Counted from the first letter of the stretch, positions 49,649-59,106 are shown. The stretch is 64,000 nucleotides of DNA from Centipeda noxia ATCC 43541 (GCF_000160555.1 NZ_GG749278.1:160897-224896); one strand, 5' to 3'. Notes: generated by a model not told the origin, from the letters alone. Program-made: numbers and translations.

Positions 49649-50674
49649 TCAGTCCTTCCCGCGCAGCTGTTCGAGTTCTCGTTCGAGGGATTTTACCTTT
49701 TTCGCCAGATCGGGCAGGCGCCGGATCGCAGCCTGTACGCGCAGCCATTCGGTATGGGGCTGAACGGGGAATCCCGCGCAGAAAACCCCCTCCGGCATAT
49801 CGGCGATGATGCCGGAACGCGCAGCGTAGACCGAGTTCGCACCGATATTGATATGGCCGACCGTGCCGACCTGCCCGCCGAAGGTGACGTTGTGTCCGAC
49901 CTTTGTCGAGCCGGAGATTCCGGTCTGGGCGACGATGAGGCAGTTTGCTCCGATGCTGCAGTTGTGCCCGATGTGCACGAGATTGTCGATCTTCGTCCCC
50001 TTGCCGATGACGGTCGCGCCGAGCGTTGCGCGGTCGATGCCGACATGTGCGCCGATCTCCACGTCGTCCTCAATGACGACGCCGCCGACCTGCGGGACCT
50101 TCGTATGCACGCCCGCTTCGGTCGTAAAGCCGAAGCCGTCTGCACCGATGACGGCGGAGCTGTGAATCGTGCAGCGCGCGCCGATGCGGCAGTGCTCGCG
50201 CACCGTCGCATTCGGATAGATAACGGTATGATCGCCGATCTCGCTGTATTGTCCGATATAGGCATGGGGATAAACGGTTACGCCCGCGCCGAGGACGGCA
50301 TGGTCGTCGATATAGGCAAAGGGCAGGATCGTCACGCCCTCCCCGATCTGAACGTCACATCCGATATAAGCCTCATCGCTGACGCCGACGACATGCTCGA
50401 TCGGCGGAGTAAAGCTCGTGAGGAGCTTTGCAAATGCCGCCTTCGGATCCTCGACAAAGATCACGGGGCAGGAAAAGCCCTCGGTTCCCTTTGGAAGAAG
50501 GAGTGCGCCCGCCTTTGCGCCCGCGCGCGCCGCATCGATATGCGGCGGCACGGCAAAGGCAAGATCATTCGCCCCCGCCTCGTCAAGGGAGGCGAGGCCG
50601 CGTATCATGCGCGTGCCGTCGCCATGGACCGTGCCGCCGACAAGCGCCGCGATCGCATTGACTGTCTTTTCCAT
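49649..50674 (-). CDS. lpxD: UDP-3-O-(3-hydroxyacyl)glucosamine N-acyltransferase
   Basis: A 341-residue enzyme, third step of lipid A synthesis. A small N-terminal domain (about 1-100) with the UDP-binding region is followed by a left-handed beta-helix of hexapeptide repeats ([20 protein letters not shown] and [20 protein letters not shown]). The catalytic histidine is likely in [20 protein letters not shown], and [11 protein letters not shown] is a conserved late loop. The C-terminal helix is complete. An Skp-like gene lies just upstream (50689), as in the ompH-lpxD order of Negativicutes. Confidence 0.96.
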   Translation of the reverse strand: MEKTVNAIAALVGGTVHGDGTRMIRGLASLDEAGANDLAFAVPPHIDAARAGAKAGALLLPKGTEGFSCPVIFVEDPKAAFAKLLTSFTPPIEHVVGVSDEAYIGCDVQIGEGVTILPFAYIDDHAVLGAGVTVYPHAYIGQYSEIGDHTVIYPNATVREHCRIGARCTIHSSAVIGADGFGFTTEAGVHTKVPQVGGVVIEDDVEIGAHVGIDRATLGATVIGKGTKIDNLVHIGHNCSIGANCLIVAQTGISGSTKVGHNVTFGGQVGTVGHINIGANSVYAARSGIIADMPEGVFCAGFPVQPHTEWLRVQAAIRRLPDLAKKVKSLERELEQLRGKD

Positions 50675-50688
50675 GCTTCATGCTCCTT

Positions 50689-51120
50689 TTACTGGAGTTT
50701 CCCAATCACTTCGTCGGTGATGTCCAAGCCGCCCGAGAGTACGCTCGGATATCTGTCGGAGCTGTCCATCACGACGTCCAGCTTCTTATTCTTTACGACA
50801 TCCTCTATGGCCGTGTTCAGCTTCTGCTCAAGCTGAATACTGTACATCTGATTGAGCCCCGCCATCTTGCGCTGCGTCTCTATCTGGAGCTGCTGCGACT
50901 CCTCCGCCGTCATCTTCGGATTCGCCGCGAACTTCGCCTGCGCTTCCTGCTGCGCCTCCGTGAGCTTGGCGTTCGCCTCATCGACCACAGCCTTCAGCTG
51001 GGGCGCCTCCTCCTGCACACGCTCACGGTCCAGCGTACCGACATGTACCTGACCGCAGCCCGCAGTCAATGCACTCGCCGCGAGAAGAACCGCTGCCGCT
51101 GCCTTACCGAAATAATTCAT
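50689..51120 (-). CDS. Skp/OmpH-like lipoprotein
   Basis: A 143-residue protein of the Skp/OmpH fold. The signal ends in a lipobox-like ALTAGC, suggesting lipidation at about residue 22. A helical arm (about 45-95: VVDEANAKLTEAQQEAQAKF) is followed by NTAIEDVVKNKKLDVVMDSS and GGLDITDEVIGKL, the Skp body. Skp holds outer-membrane proteins in the periplasm; lipidated versions are unusual. ATG 51120 has AAAGGAT upstream. It directly precedes lpxD. Confidence 0.82.
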   Translation of the reverse strand: MNYFGKAAAAVLLAASALTAGCGQVHVGTLDRERVQEEAPQLKAVVDEANAKLTEAQQEAQAKFAANPKMTAEESQQLQIETQRKMAGLNQMYSIQLEQKLNTAIEDVVKNKKLDVVMDSSDRYPSVLSGGLDITDEVIGKLQ

Positions 51121-51142
51121 ATGTATAAATCCTTTCACTGTG

Positions 51143-52186
51143 TCATCCTTTGATGCTCTGCATCTCATGCACCATCTCCGCCGTCACATCCGTCGCCGTA
51201 TTTGCGATAAGCGGCGCAAAACGGCGTACAGCAAAGAGCTCGGCGGCGGGCAGAGACGCTCCCGCGCTCTCCTCCGGAGATGCAAGCACCAGAGAAAAGT
51301 GGTGCATGATCGCAAGTTTCGCCGCACGGCTGCGTACATCGCGCCAGATCTGCGCCTCGAGCGCATCCGCTTCATTGCGTACGGCTGCAAGACGCAGCGC
51401 ACGCTTCGCAGCCGCAGAGTTCTCCTCGCGTTCTTTGAGGGCGCGCTCCATCTCGTCTGCATTGCGGCTTTGCGCTTCTTTCTGCAGGCGCTCTGCCTCT
51501 GCCTTCTGCGCGTCGATCGTCTCCTGCGCACGTCTCGTCCATGCTGCCTGCTGCGGCTCGATGCGTGCGGCGACGCGCGCGCGAATCTGCGCCTGCCACT
51601 CGCGATAGAGTGCCATCTGACGTGCTCCGCGTTCGCGCTTGAGTTCCTCGCGATCCCGTTCCCATACGGCGCGCTCGGCGGCAAGCTCCTCCTCTGAGAC
51701 GCGCGGACCATGCATGGCACGCTGATTGTCGATCTTGAGGTTGATGTTCAGAATGGCGTTCAGATACTCGTCGTCGATTGCCTTTTTGCGTGCCTCATAG
51801 TCCGCCTCTGTCTGCTTGCGGTAGACCTCAGCCAGGCGCTTCCGCTCACGCTCGAGTTCGACGCGCGTCGAGATGACCGTCTGCGCGTTCTTCTGCCAAA
51901 CGGAGTCATCAAACGGCGCAGCCTCCGCCTCCGGCGGCTTGATCTCAGGTGGTGCAGGCATATCCCGCACAAGCAGTGTCAGGCTGCGCTCCTCGGCACG
52001 CAGTTCCTGCAGCTGCGCATAGGACGGATGAGCCGCGAGAACCTCTTCGATGCGCATGGTTCCGATATCGCTGGGCTCTTCCGTTCCTTCATGCCGCGGC
52101 ATGAAGAGGAACACAGCAAGGAGGAGCAAAAGGCAAGCGCCGCCCGCGAGGATCTCCCTGCGCCTCGTTTTCCAAAGCTCCGGCAT
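51143..52186 (-). CDS. Membrane-anchored Skp-like coiled-coil protein
   Basis: A 347-residue protein with one N-terminal membrane helix (about 14-29: GGACLLLLLAVFLFM) and a long charged coiled coil (about 90-270). IGTMRIEEVLAAHPSYAQLQ resembles the N-terminus of mature Skp, and the last 60 residues have a comparable body. It lies between two OmpH-type genes and may be an enlarged, membrane-tethered chaperone for OM proteins (inference). It could also be a structural coiled-coil link between membrane layers. Confidence 0.65.
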   Translation of the reverse strand: MPELWKTRRREILAGGACLLLLLAVFLFMPRHEGTEEPSDIGTMRIEEVLAAHPSYAQLQELRAEERSLTLLVRDMPAPPEIKPPEAEAAPFDDSVWQKNAQTVISTRVELERERKRLAEVYRKQTEADYEARKKAIDDEYLNAILNINLKIDNQRAMHGPRVSEEELAAERAVWERDREELKRERGARQMALYREWQAQIRARVAARIEPQQAAWTRRAQETIDAQKAEAERLQKEAQSRNADEMERALKEREENSAAAKRALRLAAVRNEADALEAQIWRDVRSRAAKLAIMHHFSLVLASPEESAGASLPAAELFAVRRFAPLIANTATDVTAEMVHEMQSIKG

Positions 52187-52218
52187 GCGCCGCCCTCCCT
52201 TTATCTCCTGCTATAAAA

Positions 52219-52248
52219 ATGTACCGAGCAGCGCGCTGCCCGGTACAT
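52219..52248 (-). terminator. Terminator between two Skp-like genes
   Basis: On the minus strand an 8-bp outer stem (52248-52241 with 52226-52219) with one mismatch and a 5-bp inner stem is followed by TTTTTATAG. It lies 18 bases beyond the 52266 stop, so the two downstream Skp-like genes may be transcribed at a lower level or from another promoter. Confidence 0.75.
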
Positions 52249-52265
52249 ATGCGCATCTCGTGCGA

Positions 52266-52730
52266 TTATTTCCCCAACTGTTTGATGACATCCTGCGTGA
52301 TGTCCTGACCACCGTAGACCACAGCGCCCTTCTCGATGACGACCGAGAGTCCCTTTTTCTCGGCAACGCTCTTAACCGCGTCCTGAATGCTCTTCTCAAT
52401 CGGCTCCATCAGCTCTTCATTCTTCTGCTGGAGGCGCTGCATTGTCTGCTGATAGTAGTCCGACTTCTCCTGATCGTTCATGTTCGCAGACTTCGTCTCA
52501 AAATCCGACTGTGCTTCCTGCGAAGCCTTCTGCATCTCAGCATTCGCCGCCGCGAGCTGCGGATGCTGGCTGCCGACCTGACGATAGTCCACAACGCCGA
52601 CGGAGGACGTCGCCGCCGAAGCGATGCCCGAACCGCTCTGCGTGAGCGCAAGCGCAACCACCGAGCCGACAAAGACCACGGCAATGAGGATGCTGATAAT
52701 CTTAACCTGCTTCTGCTCAAGTTTGATCAT
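52266..52730 (-). CDS. Skp/OmpH-family periplasmic chaperone
   Basis: A 154-residue protein with an N-terminal hydrophobic signal or anchor (about 9-31: KIISILIAVVFVGSVVALAL). VGVVDYRQVGSQHPQLAAAN is the Skp N-terminal strand, followed by a helical arm (about 60-110) and GLSVVIEKGAVVYGGQDITQ, the Skp C-terminal pattern. It should shield unfolded OM proteins on their way to BamA. I start at ATG 52730, with AAAAGGAG upstream. It is preceded by its own promoter. Confidence 0.87.
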   Translation of the reverse strand: MIKLEQKQVKIISILIAVVFVGSVVALALTQSGSGIASAATSSVGVVDYRQVGSQHPQLAAANAEMQKASQEAQSDFETKSANMNDQEKSDYYQQTMQRLQQKNEELMEPIEKSIQDAVKSVAEKKGLSVVIEKGAVVYGGQDITQDVIKQLGK

Positions 52731-52782
52731 GAATAAATACTCCTTTTCTGTCAAAACCATCGGCAATCAGCCGAACGGATTC

Positions 52783-52811
52783 ATTATAGCAAAGTCGGGC
52801 GCGCAATTCAA
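52783..52811 (-). promoter_or_regulatory. Promoter of the skp-like genes
   Basis: On the minus strand TTGAAT (52811-52806) and TATAAT (52788-52783) are 17 bases apart, with TGC before the -10. The start site near 52776 is 46 bases before the 52730 ATG. Confidence 0.75.
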
Positions 52812-52851
52812 GATTTCATCGATAAAATGAATCTGGTCCGCCTGCCCCGCA

Positions 52852-53259
52852 TTACTTCACTGTGCGCTGCCCAACTGGCTTGCTCATGCTGATCTCCACC
52901 TCGACGAGCGCAAGCTGCGCCGCAGGGTTGTTCAGATGGTTCGCACGCGAGAATGTCGCATTAACAATCTTGTTTCCGCCGTCCTGCCAGCGGTAGGTAT
53001 AGGAGTAAACGCCGTCCACGATGCTCTGTCCGACGAGCACGCCCTCCTGTCCGAAGATCGCCGCAACTTCGCCGACACTCATGCCCTTCTTCACCGCGGC
53101 AATACGCTCCTCAGTGACGACATCCTGTGCATCCTGAGGTCCCTGCAGGGCACCGGGCGCGGGCACGCGCTCCGCCGTCTTTCCTCCGCATCCTGCAATA
53201 AGCAACGATGATGCGGCAAATACCGCTGCGGCAATCCCCAATGCCTTGATCTTCATCAT
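52852..53259 (-). CDS. Small lipoprotein with SmpA/BamE- or DUF3862-like domain
   Basis: A 135-residue lipoprotein. Lipobox SLLIAGC gives lipidation at about residue 22. The mature part has AVKKGMSVGEVAAIFGQEGV and YSYTYRWQDGGNKIVNATFS, the KGMS-x-x-E-V-x-x-x-x-G plus paired beta strands pattern of SmpA/BamE and DUF3862 domains. If BamE-like, it would be a partner of the BamA machine encoded nearby (inference). I start at ATG 53259, eight bases after AAGGT. A 130-base spacer separates it from the GT39 gene. Confidence 0.68.
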   Translation of the reverse strand: MMKIKALGIAAAVFAASSLLIAGCGGKTAERVPAPGALQGPQDAQDVVTEERIAAVKKGMSVGEVAAIFGQEGVLVGQSIVDGVYSYTYRWQDGGNKIVNATFSRANHLNNPAAQLALVEVEISMSKPVGQRTVK

Positions 53260-53389
53260 GATGACCGACCTTCTTTCTCCATACCGCCATGCAAACGATG
53301 GCTGACCTCTCCCAAATACGCCTTCATCATACACTATTCTCGGCGTTCATTCAACCACAGAGATGAAAAAGAACTGCGCCGCAGCCTCC

Positions 53390-54847
53390 TCACGGCATCG
53401 GCGCACGCCGGTAGACACGCAGCTTCGTCCGCCCCTCTTCCGGCATTGCCCCGAGCAGCTCCCACTCCTGCGCATCAAACTGCGCATCGAATGCATCGAA
53501 CGCATGCCGCTCCACAACGAGATACACCGTACGATCCCGCGGCAGCTCATCCATCGGCAGGAACGGCATCACATTCTTGCTGCTCCAGCTCATCTCCTTC
53601 GGTGCGCGCGCGGCAATTTCCTCACGCGGCGCAAGCGCATACATCACGTGCCCCGTGTAGTAGGGAACGGTCGCCGTATAGTCGCCGTAACAAGCGAGGA
53701 CATCATCGCTTCGCAGCACGGGCGAGAGAATCGCCGCCGCCTGCTTCCCGCTGAAATGTCCGTCGCGCTCGGAGTAATTCACTGCAGCGAACACCACAGC
53801 GAGGTAGAGGCCCGCACCGATGACCGCTCCCACGCGCAGAGTGCGCGGATAGTGCAGGAGCAGACGCGCCGTCAGGATTGCCGCTGGGAGGAATGCCGGA
53901 AAACTGTACGTCGGGTACTTTGTCGCCATGAACTGGAAGAACACGGGCACAACGACCGCCCAGACAAGCAGAAAGTGCGCGCGCACATCGATGACCGGCT
54001 GGAATCGCCACGCACGCCAGAGAGCAAGCGGCAGGGCAAAGCTCCACGGGAACATGCCGAGGAAATAGATGCCGAGATAAAAGTACCAGACATCCCACTT
54101 CGCATGCTCAGACACCGTTGCACGCAGAACGTTGTGGATGCCGAGAAAGGTATTCACAAAATCTGTGCCGTGCGTAAGATACATATAGACATACCACGGC
54201 GCGCAGACCGCAGCGAAGACAAGCAGCCCCGTCGGGATGCAGATGCGCCCCAGTGCGGAGAGATCACGCCGGAGCGCAAGGAACACGAGGATGATGAGCC
54301 CCGGCAGGAGCAGCCCGATCGGCCCCTTTGTCAGCACGGCCAGACCCGCACAGGCATAGGCGATGTAGAAATAACCGCTGCGCCGTTCATAGTAGCCGAC
54401 GAAGAACGCACCGAGCGTCCCGCCGAAGAAAACGAAAAGGCTCATATCCGTGATGATGAGCTTTGCGAGGACCGCATAGAGCAGCCCCGTTCCGAGGATG
54501 ATCGACGACCAGAATGCCGTCCGTTCATCGTAAATGCGCCGTGCGAAGGCATAGGTCAGGAGAAGGCCTCCCGCTGCAAAAAGCGCGGGAAAAAAACGCG
54601 CGGCAAAATCCGTCACCCCGAATGCGGAAAACGCCGCAATCAGCTCCCAATAGAAGAAGATCGGCTTGTCGTACCAGTAGCCGCCGTAGATCTGCGGCGA
54701 GAGATAATCTCCCGCCGCGCACATCTCCTTCGCCGTCTGCGCATAGTTCACCTCAACGGGCGCCGTCACGGGGAGCTGCGCGTTCCCCCAAAAATAGAGC
54801 ACCATCATAAAGAGGAGCAGCGCGCCTGTACTTATCCGCTCATTCAT
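53390..54847 (-). CDS. ArnT-like GT39 lipid-sugar transferase
   Basis: A 485-residue polytopic glycosyltransferase with about 11-12 membrane segments. NAQLPVTAPVEVNYAQTAKE and GGYWYDKPIFFYWEL give the acidic catalytic motif of the first periplasmic loop. AVLTKGPIGLLLPGLIIL is the second conserved element. Such enzymes transfer a sugar from undecaprenyl phosphate to lipid A, LPS or protein on the periplasmic side. Its start overlaps the GT2 gene by 8 bases, so the two probably act as a pair. Aminoarabinose is one option; the other arn genes are not present. Confidence 0.82.
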   Translation of the reverse strand: MNERISTGALLLFMMVLYFWGNAQLPVTAPVEVNYAQTAKEMCAAGDYLSPQIYGGYWYDKPIFFYWELIAAFSAFGVTDFAARFFPALFAAGGLLLTYAFARRIYDERTAFWSSIILGTGLLYAVLAKLIITDMSLFVFFGGTLGAFFVGYYERRSGYFYIAYACAGLAVLTKGPIGLLLPGLIILVFLALRRDLSALGRICIPTGLLVFAAVCAPWYVYMYLTHGTDFVNTFLGIHNVLRATVSEHAKWDVWYFYLGIYFLGMFPWSFALPLALWRAWRFQPVIDVRAHFLLVWAVVVPVFFQFMATKYPTYSFPAFLPAAILTARLLLHYPRTLRVGAVIGAGLYLAVVFAAVNYSERDGHFSGKQAAAILSPVLRSDDVLACYGDYTATVPYYTGHVMYALAPREEIAARAPKEMSWSSKNVMPFLPMDELPRDRTVYLVVERHAFDAFDAQFDAQEWELLGAMPEEGRTKLRVYRRAPMP

Positions 54848-55790
54848 GAGTCTCCTCCCGATGTGCCGTGCGGCGATGATCCGAAGCAATGAGGTAGAGC
54901 GGCCGATTCTTTACCTCCTGCAGAATACGCGCAATGTACTCACCGCATATCCCGAGCATCATCATCTGCATTCCGCCGAAGAACAGGCTGCAAACGACGA
55001 TGGTGGACCATCCCGGCACCGTCTGCCCGCTCAGTGTCTCAAACAGTACGTGGAGGAAAAGCAGCACCGCGAGCAGCGCCGATACAATGCCTACATAGAA
55101 AGCTGCACGCAGCGGCTGGACGGAATAGGCCAGAATCCCGTCCAGCGCAAACGAAATCATCTTGTGCAGAGAGAATTTAGAGTGCCCCGCATAGCGCTCC
55201 TGCGCCACGAACTCCACCACGGCCTTGCGAAACCCCATCGCGCCGACAATGCCGCGAATAAACCGCGCATGCTCACGATACCGGCGCAGAGCGAGCACCG
55301 CTTTGCGGTCCATCAGTCGAAAATCCGAACCGCCCTCCTGAATCTCCACATCTGCAAGCGCGTTGAGGAGACGATAGTAGTATTTCGACGTCAGCCGCTT
55401 AAAGAGAGAAACCCCCTCCGTCGTGAGGCGCACGGTCTGAACAATCTCGAAGCCCTCTTCCCACTTTTCGAGCAATGCCGGCAAAAGCTCCGGCGGGTGC
55501 TGCATATCGCCATCCATTGTAATGACCGCATCGCCGTCTGCGTGATCGATCCCGCAGGTCAGCGCCAGCTGATGTCCGAAGTTGCGCGCGAGAAAGATGG
55601 ACTGAACATGAGGGTCAGACGCACCCAGCGCGCGCAGGATTTCTCGGCTGCGGTCGCGCGACCCGTCGTCGACGAAAAGGAGCTCATAGTCATAGGGCAG
55701 CTCCGCCATCACCGCAGTCACGCTCTGCACAAAATGCGCAATATTATCCTCTTCGTTATAAACCGGAACGACAATGGAAATCCGCTTCAC
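54840..55790 (-). CDS. GT2 polyprenyl-phosphate sugar transferase (ArnC/GtrB-like)
   Basis: A 316-residue glycosyltransferase. ISIVVPVYNEEDNIAHFVQS and LLFVDDGSRDRSREIL are the GT-A start, DAVITMDGDMQHPPELLPAL supplies the D-x-D metal site, and GSDFRLMDRKAV is the acceptor-loop signature of the DPM1/GtrB group. Two C-terminal membrane helices (about 225-250 and 262-285) tether it. It makes an undecaprenyl-phosphate-linked sugar that the GT39 partner can use. Confidence 0.88.
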   Translation of the reverse strand: MKRISIVVPVYNEEDNIAHFVQSVTAVMAELPYDYELLFVDDGSRDRSREILRALGASDPHVQSIFLARNFGHQLALTCGIDHADGDAVITMDGDMQHPPELLPALLEKWEEGFEIVQTVRLTTEGVSLFKRLTSKYYYRLLNALADVEIQEGGSDFRLMDRKAVLALRRYREHARFIRGIVGAMGFRKAVVEFVAQERYAGHSKFSLHKMISFALDGILAYSVQPLRAAFYVGIVSALLAVLLFLHVLFETLSGQTVPGWSTIVVCSLFFGGMQMMMLGICGEYIARILQEVKNRPLYLIASDHRRTAHREETHE

Positions 55791-55812
55791 GATGCCCGTC
55801 TCACTCCTCTCG

Positions 55813-57129
55813 CTAAAAATTCCCGATCAGCCGCAGCCACGCGTCATTTTTATCGACGAGGCCTGCAATGCTGAGGAAGTCATGCAGCTTGTAGCGCAGT
55901 TCCCACTCGCCTTGCCCTGTATCCATCCAATGCTCGTAACGCAGCAGCCAGCGCGGGTGGAACGTATAAACGCCCGCAACGGAGAAGCGATCCCCGTACC
56001 CATAGCGCAGTTCTCCCGTCAGGCGCGGAAGGAGTGCACGCGCATACCCGACCCGCCAGTCAAAATGCAGATCCTCGGGGGTAACATCCGCCTCTGCATA
56101 AAGCTCGTCGCGTGCGCTGAGCATCTGTCCCGCATGCAGTCGCACATGCAGATCCCGCCGCTCCCCATGGGAGCGCTCCGACGATCTGCCGATATCCAGC
56201 CATCCCGTGAGGCGCAGGCGATACCGCGTCGTATCGGTACGGCTCATCACAGGCATGCGCTCCCCTGGTGTAATCGTCACCCGCGAGGAGAGGTGGAGGC
56301 GCCGAAAATCTCGGCCCGCATCAAGGCGTTCGGCGAGCCGCTGCTCAAACGACAGACGATGGCGCGCGACAAAAGCAACAGGCACACCGACGAGATGATT
56401 CACCTCCGCCTCCATCACAGAGCGTCGCGTGAGCAGAGTGACATTTGGGATCGTGTCGGAACGCATCGAGAGATCCACTGTCCGCACAACAGGCAGACGC
56501 GGATAGACAATGAGGCGCACCGCTGCCGCAGGCGCCACATCGATATCATAGTCCGCACGGAACTCCGGCAGATGCTCCTCCATATACGATGTCAAGCGGC
56601 GTTTCAAGGCACCTGCCGCCCAGTCCGTCGCAGCGACGGGCAGACCAACGAGCGCATCAGAAAAGACACTCTCCGCCCCCGCAAGATCTGCACGGACGAG
56701 TTCCTCCACCTCGGGCGGCATCCCCTCAACCGTCGTCTCGACCGTCACACGCTGAATGGTATCTGCCCACGGTGCGAGATGGATCTCCACCTCTGCACGT
56801 GTGCCGGGGCGGATCGTAACCCCCGTCACGGTGTAGCCGACGAGCAGTCGATCAAAGACCGCACCGATGATCTCCGCTTCCTCCGATGCAGAGATATCCG
56901 ACGTATGCCGCCCCTCCATGCGCTCCGCCGCAATCGCTGCCACGGTACGCTCCATGCGTTCGCGGACAATGGCGGGGATCGGCTGATCGCCCACGACAAT
57001 AGCCGCAGTTTCCTCCACGCGGGAGGCCTCTGCGGCATATGCGGAGGCGGAAAGCCCCCATCCGATAAAAAGTGCAGCCAGAAAAAACGCCAGACGCATC
57101 GGGCGTGACAGGGAAATCCCCTGCCGCAT
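55813..57129 (-). CDS. Outer-membrane beta-barrel protein with POTRA-like N-terminus
   Basis: A 438-residue exported protein. Signal peptide residues about 11-32 (MRLAFFLAALFIGWGLSASA, then AA). Residues about 80-240 look like one or two POTRA-type alpha-beta modules (VGYTVTGVTIRPGTRAEVEI). The C-terminal 200 residues alternate as barrel strands (ARALLPRLTGELRYGYGDRF) and the protein ends in aromatic F. Its ATG overlaps the bamA stop by one base, so it is translated with bamA. It may be an accessory OM assembly or transport barrel; I do not recognise a named family. Confidence 0.72.
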   Translation of the reverse strand: MRQGISLSRPMRLAFFLAALFIGWGLSASAYAAEASRVEETAAIVVGDQPIPAIVRERMERTVAAIAAERMEGRHTSDISASEEAEIIGAVFDRLLVGYTVTGVTIRPGTRAEVEIHLAPWADTIQRVTVETTVEGMPPEVEELVRADLAGAESVFSDALVGLPVAATDWAAGALKRRLTSYMEEHLPEFRADYDIDVAPAAAVRLIVYPRLPVVRTVDLSMRSDTIPNVTLLTRRSVMEAEVNHLVGVPVAFVARHRLSFEQRLAERLDAGRDFRRLHLSSRVTITPGERMPVMSRTDTTRYRLRLTGWLDIGRSSERSHGERRDLHVRLHAGQMLSARDELYAEADVTPEDLHFDWRVGYARALLPRLTGELRYGYGDRFSVAGVYTFHPRWLLRYEHWMDTGQGEWELRYKLHDFLSIAGLVDKNDAWLRLIGNF

Positions 57130-59081
57130 CAGAACGTTCCGCCGACGCGGAAATGTACGCGTCCGCCCTGCGATCCCCGCCCGTAGTCAAGACGCAGCGG
57201 ACCGATCGGCGTATTGAGGCCAAGTCCGATGCCGACGCTCCCGTGCATATTCTCAGGTTTAAATCCGGTATCCCACGCACCGCCGAAGTCGGTGAAGATC
57301 GCTCCCGTCACCTTGGAAACAATCGGGAAACGATATTCGAGAGAGGCCAGCGCCATGCGATTGCCGCGGAACTGATCCTCGCGGTAGCCGCGGATCGTAT
57401 CCTGACCGCCGATGCGGAACTGGTTGTACTCGGAAATAGATCCCTTTCCGATGCCGTACTGTCCGCGCAGAACAAAGACCTGTGCGTGGCCCGCCTTGAA
57501 GTAATGCGTGTCGCTGATCGTATACTTCTGAAAAGAGAAGTCCCCGCCAAAGCCGGCAAACTCCGCCGAAAGCGCGGCGCGCGCCCCCGACATCGGCTCA
57601 TAGACATTATCGCGCGTATCTGTCACATGTTCAAACGTCACGCTGCGCGTCGTTCCGAAATTCTTGCCGAGCCACGCAGCATTGAGGCTGCGGTCGCCTG
57701 CATTGCCTGTCTCCGTATGCTTGACATACCGATCCTTGCGGTTGCGGAGCGTGATGAAATTCGTCGAATACTCACTCATGGGCCGGCTGAGCGTGAACTC
57801 GCCGCCCGAGTATTTGCGCATAAACGACTCCTTGTGATTGCCGTTGGAATCGTAATCGTCATATTCATAGGTGCGGTTGTAGAGGCGGAGCGTTCCCGCC
57901 GTCTCCTTCTTGTCGAGCCACGGCCGGCGGTACATAAACGTATAGCCGCGCGCATCCGTATCGTCGCCGCTCATCTCATAGCTGAAGCTGATCGTGTCGC
58001 CCATCCCGCGGAAATTCGTGTCGCTGATGCTCACCATCCCGACCATTCCGTCCGCGCTCGAGTAGCCGGCACCAATGCCGAACGATCCCGTCCGCTTCTC
58101 CTTGACGTCAATCTCCATGATGACCGCATTCGGCTCCACACCCGGATTCATCTTGACATTGACGTCCTCGAAGAAACCGAGATTGTAGACACGCTGCATA
58201 CCGCGGCGCGCCAGATTTGCATTGAAGGGCTCCCCCGGTTTCTGCCGCATCTCGCGCAGAATGACATGCTCCTTCGTCTTCTTGTTGCCCTTGACCTTAT
58301 ATCCTTCGAGCAGGCCCTCACTGATCTTGATCGTCAGTGTCCCGTCCTGCGCGATGTTGAGATCCGTGATCTTTGCGAGAATGTAGCCGTCCGCACGGTA
58401 CTTCTCCTGAATCGCCTGCACATTCTCCTGCAGGACGCGCGAGTTGAGCAGCTCTCCGTTCTTGACCGTAACGAGCCCCATCAGCGTCTCTGTCGACTCG
58501 ACCGTATTGCCCTCGATCTTGACTTCCTTCAGAAGCGGATTCTCGAGCACGTGATAGGTCAGCACGACGCCCTCGGGCACCTGTTCAAAGACCGGATACA
58601 GATCGTAGAAATACCCCGTCGCATAGATCGCATCGCGATCCTTCACGAGGCCCTCCTCCGTCACAGCATCCCCAACATGCATCGTAAGTGCTGCCCGTGC
58701 CGTAGGCTCTGTCGCTGCCGACGCACCGCTGAAATTGATCTCCACAATCGTCTTGCCCACCTGAGCGGCAAGATCATTGGAGATCGCATCCTCTGCGGGA
58801 CGCTTCGCCGCCCATTCGGCAGCGCGCTGATCCGCGCCGGACGGCGTAGAACCAGTCAACACAGGAGCTCCTTCAGCGGGAGCTGCTGCAGCGTCTGCAG
58901 GCGCTGCAGGCGCATCACTCAGGACAGGGGCCGGCGCCGCCGTCCCTGCCATCTCTGCCGCCGTATTCGCTGCTGCGCTGTCCATCTCCTCCGCGGCAAA
59001 GCCATGCGGCAGTGCCGATGCAGATACCCCCACGCCGAGGGCGACGGCAAGTGCAAGTCTCTGATATCTGTTGCTGTTCAA
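57129..59081 (-). CDS. bamA: Outer-membrane protein assembly factor BamA
   Basis: A 650-residue Omp85 protein that inserts beta-barrels into the outer membrane. A signal peptide (about 1-29) and an Ala/Pro-rich linker (about 30-100) precede three POTRA domains (about 108-180, 181-255, 256-330) in place of the five of E. coli. The barrel has QFRIGGQDTIRGYREDQFRG (the V/I-R-G-F/Y loop), LASLEYRFPIVSKVTGAIFT, and ends in RVGGTF. The start is TTG 59081, eight bases after AGGAGG. A palindrome lies in its promoter region. Confidence 0.95.
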   Translation of the reverse strand: MNSNRYQRLALAVALGVGVSASALPHGFAAEEMDSAAANTAAEMAGTAAPAPVLSDAPAAPADAAAAPAEGAPVLTGSTPSGADQRAAEWAAKRPAEDAISNDLAAQVGKTIVEINFSGASAATEPTARAALTMHVGDAVTEEGLVKDRDAIYATGYFYDLYPVFEQVPEGVVLTYHVLENPLLKEVKIEGNTVESTETLMGLVTVKNGELLNSRVLQENVQAIQEKYRADGYILAKITDLNIAQDGTLTIKISEGLLEGYKVKGNKKTKEHVILREMRQKPGEPFNANLARRGMQRVYNLGFFEDVNVKMNPGVEPNAVIMEIDVKEKRTGSFGIGAGYSSADGMVGMVSISDTNFRGMGDTISFSYEMSGDDTDARGYTFMYRRPWLDKKETAGTLRLYNRTYEYDDYDSNGNHKESFMRKYSGGEFTLSRPMSEYSTNFITLRNRKDRYVKHTETGNAGDRSLNAAWLGKNFGTTRSVTFEHVTDTRDNVYEPMSGARAALSAEFAGFGGDFSFQKYTISDTHYFKAGHAQVFVLRGQYGIGKGSISEYNQFRIGGQDTIRGYREDQFRGNRMALASLEYRFPIVSKVTGAIFTDFGGAWDTGFKPENMHGSVGIGLGLNTPIGPLRLDYGRGSQGGRVHFRVGGTF

Positions 59082-59106
59082 AGGCGAAACCTCCTAGACG
59101 ATATAC

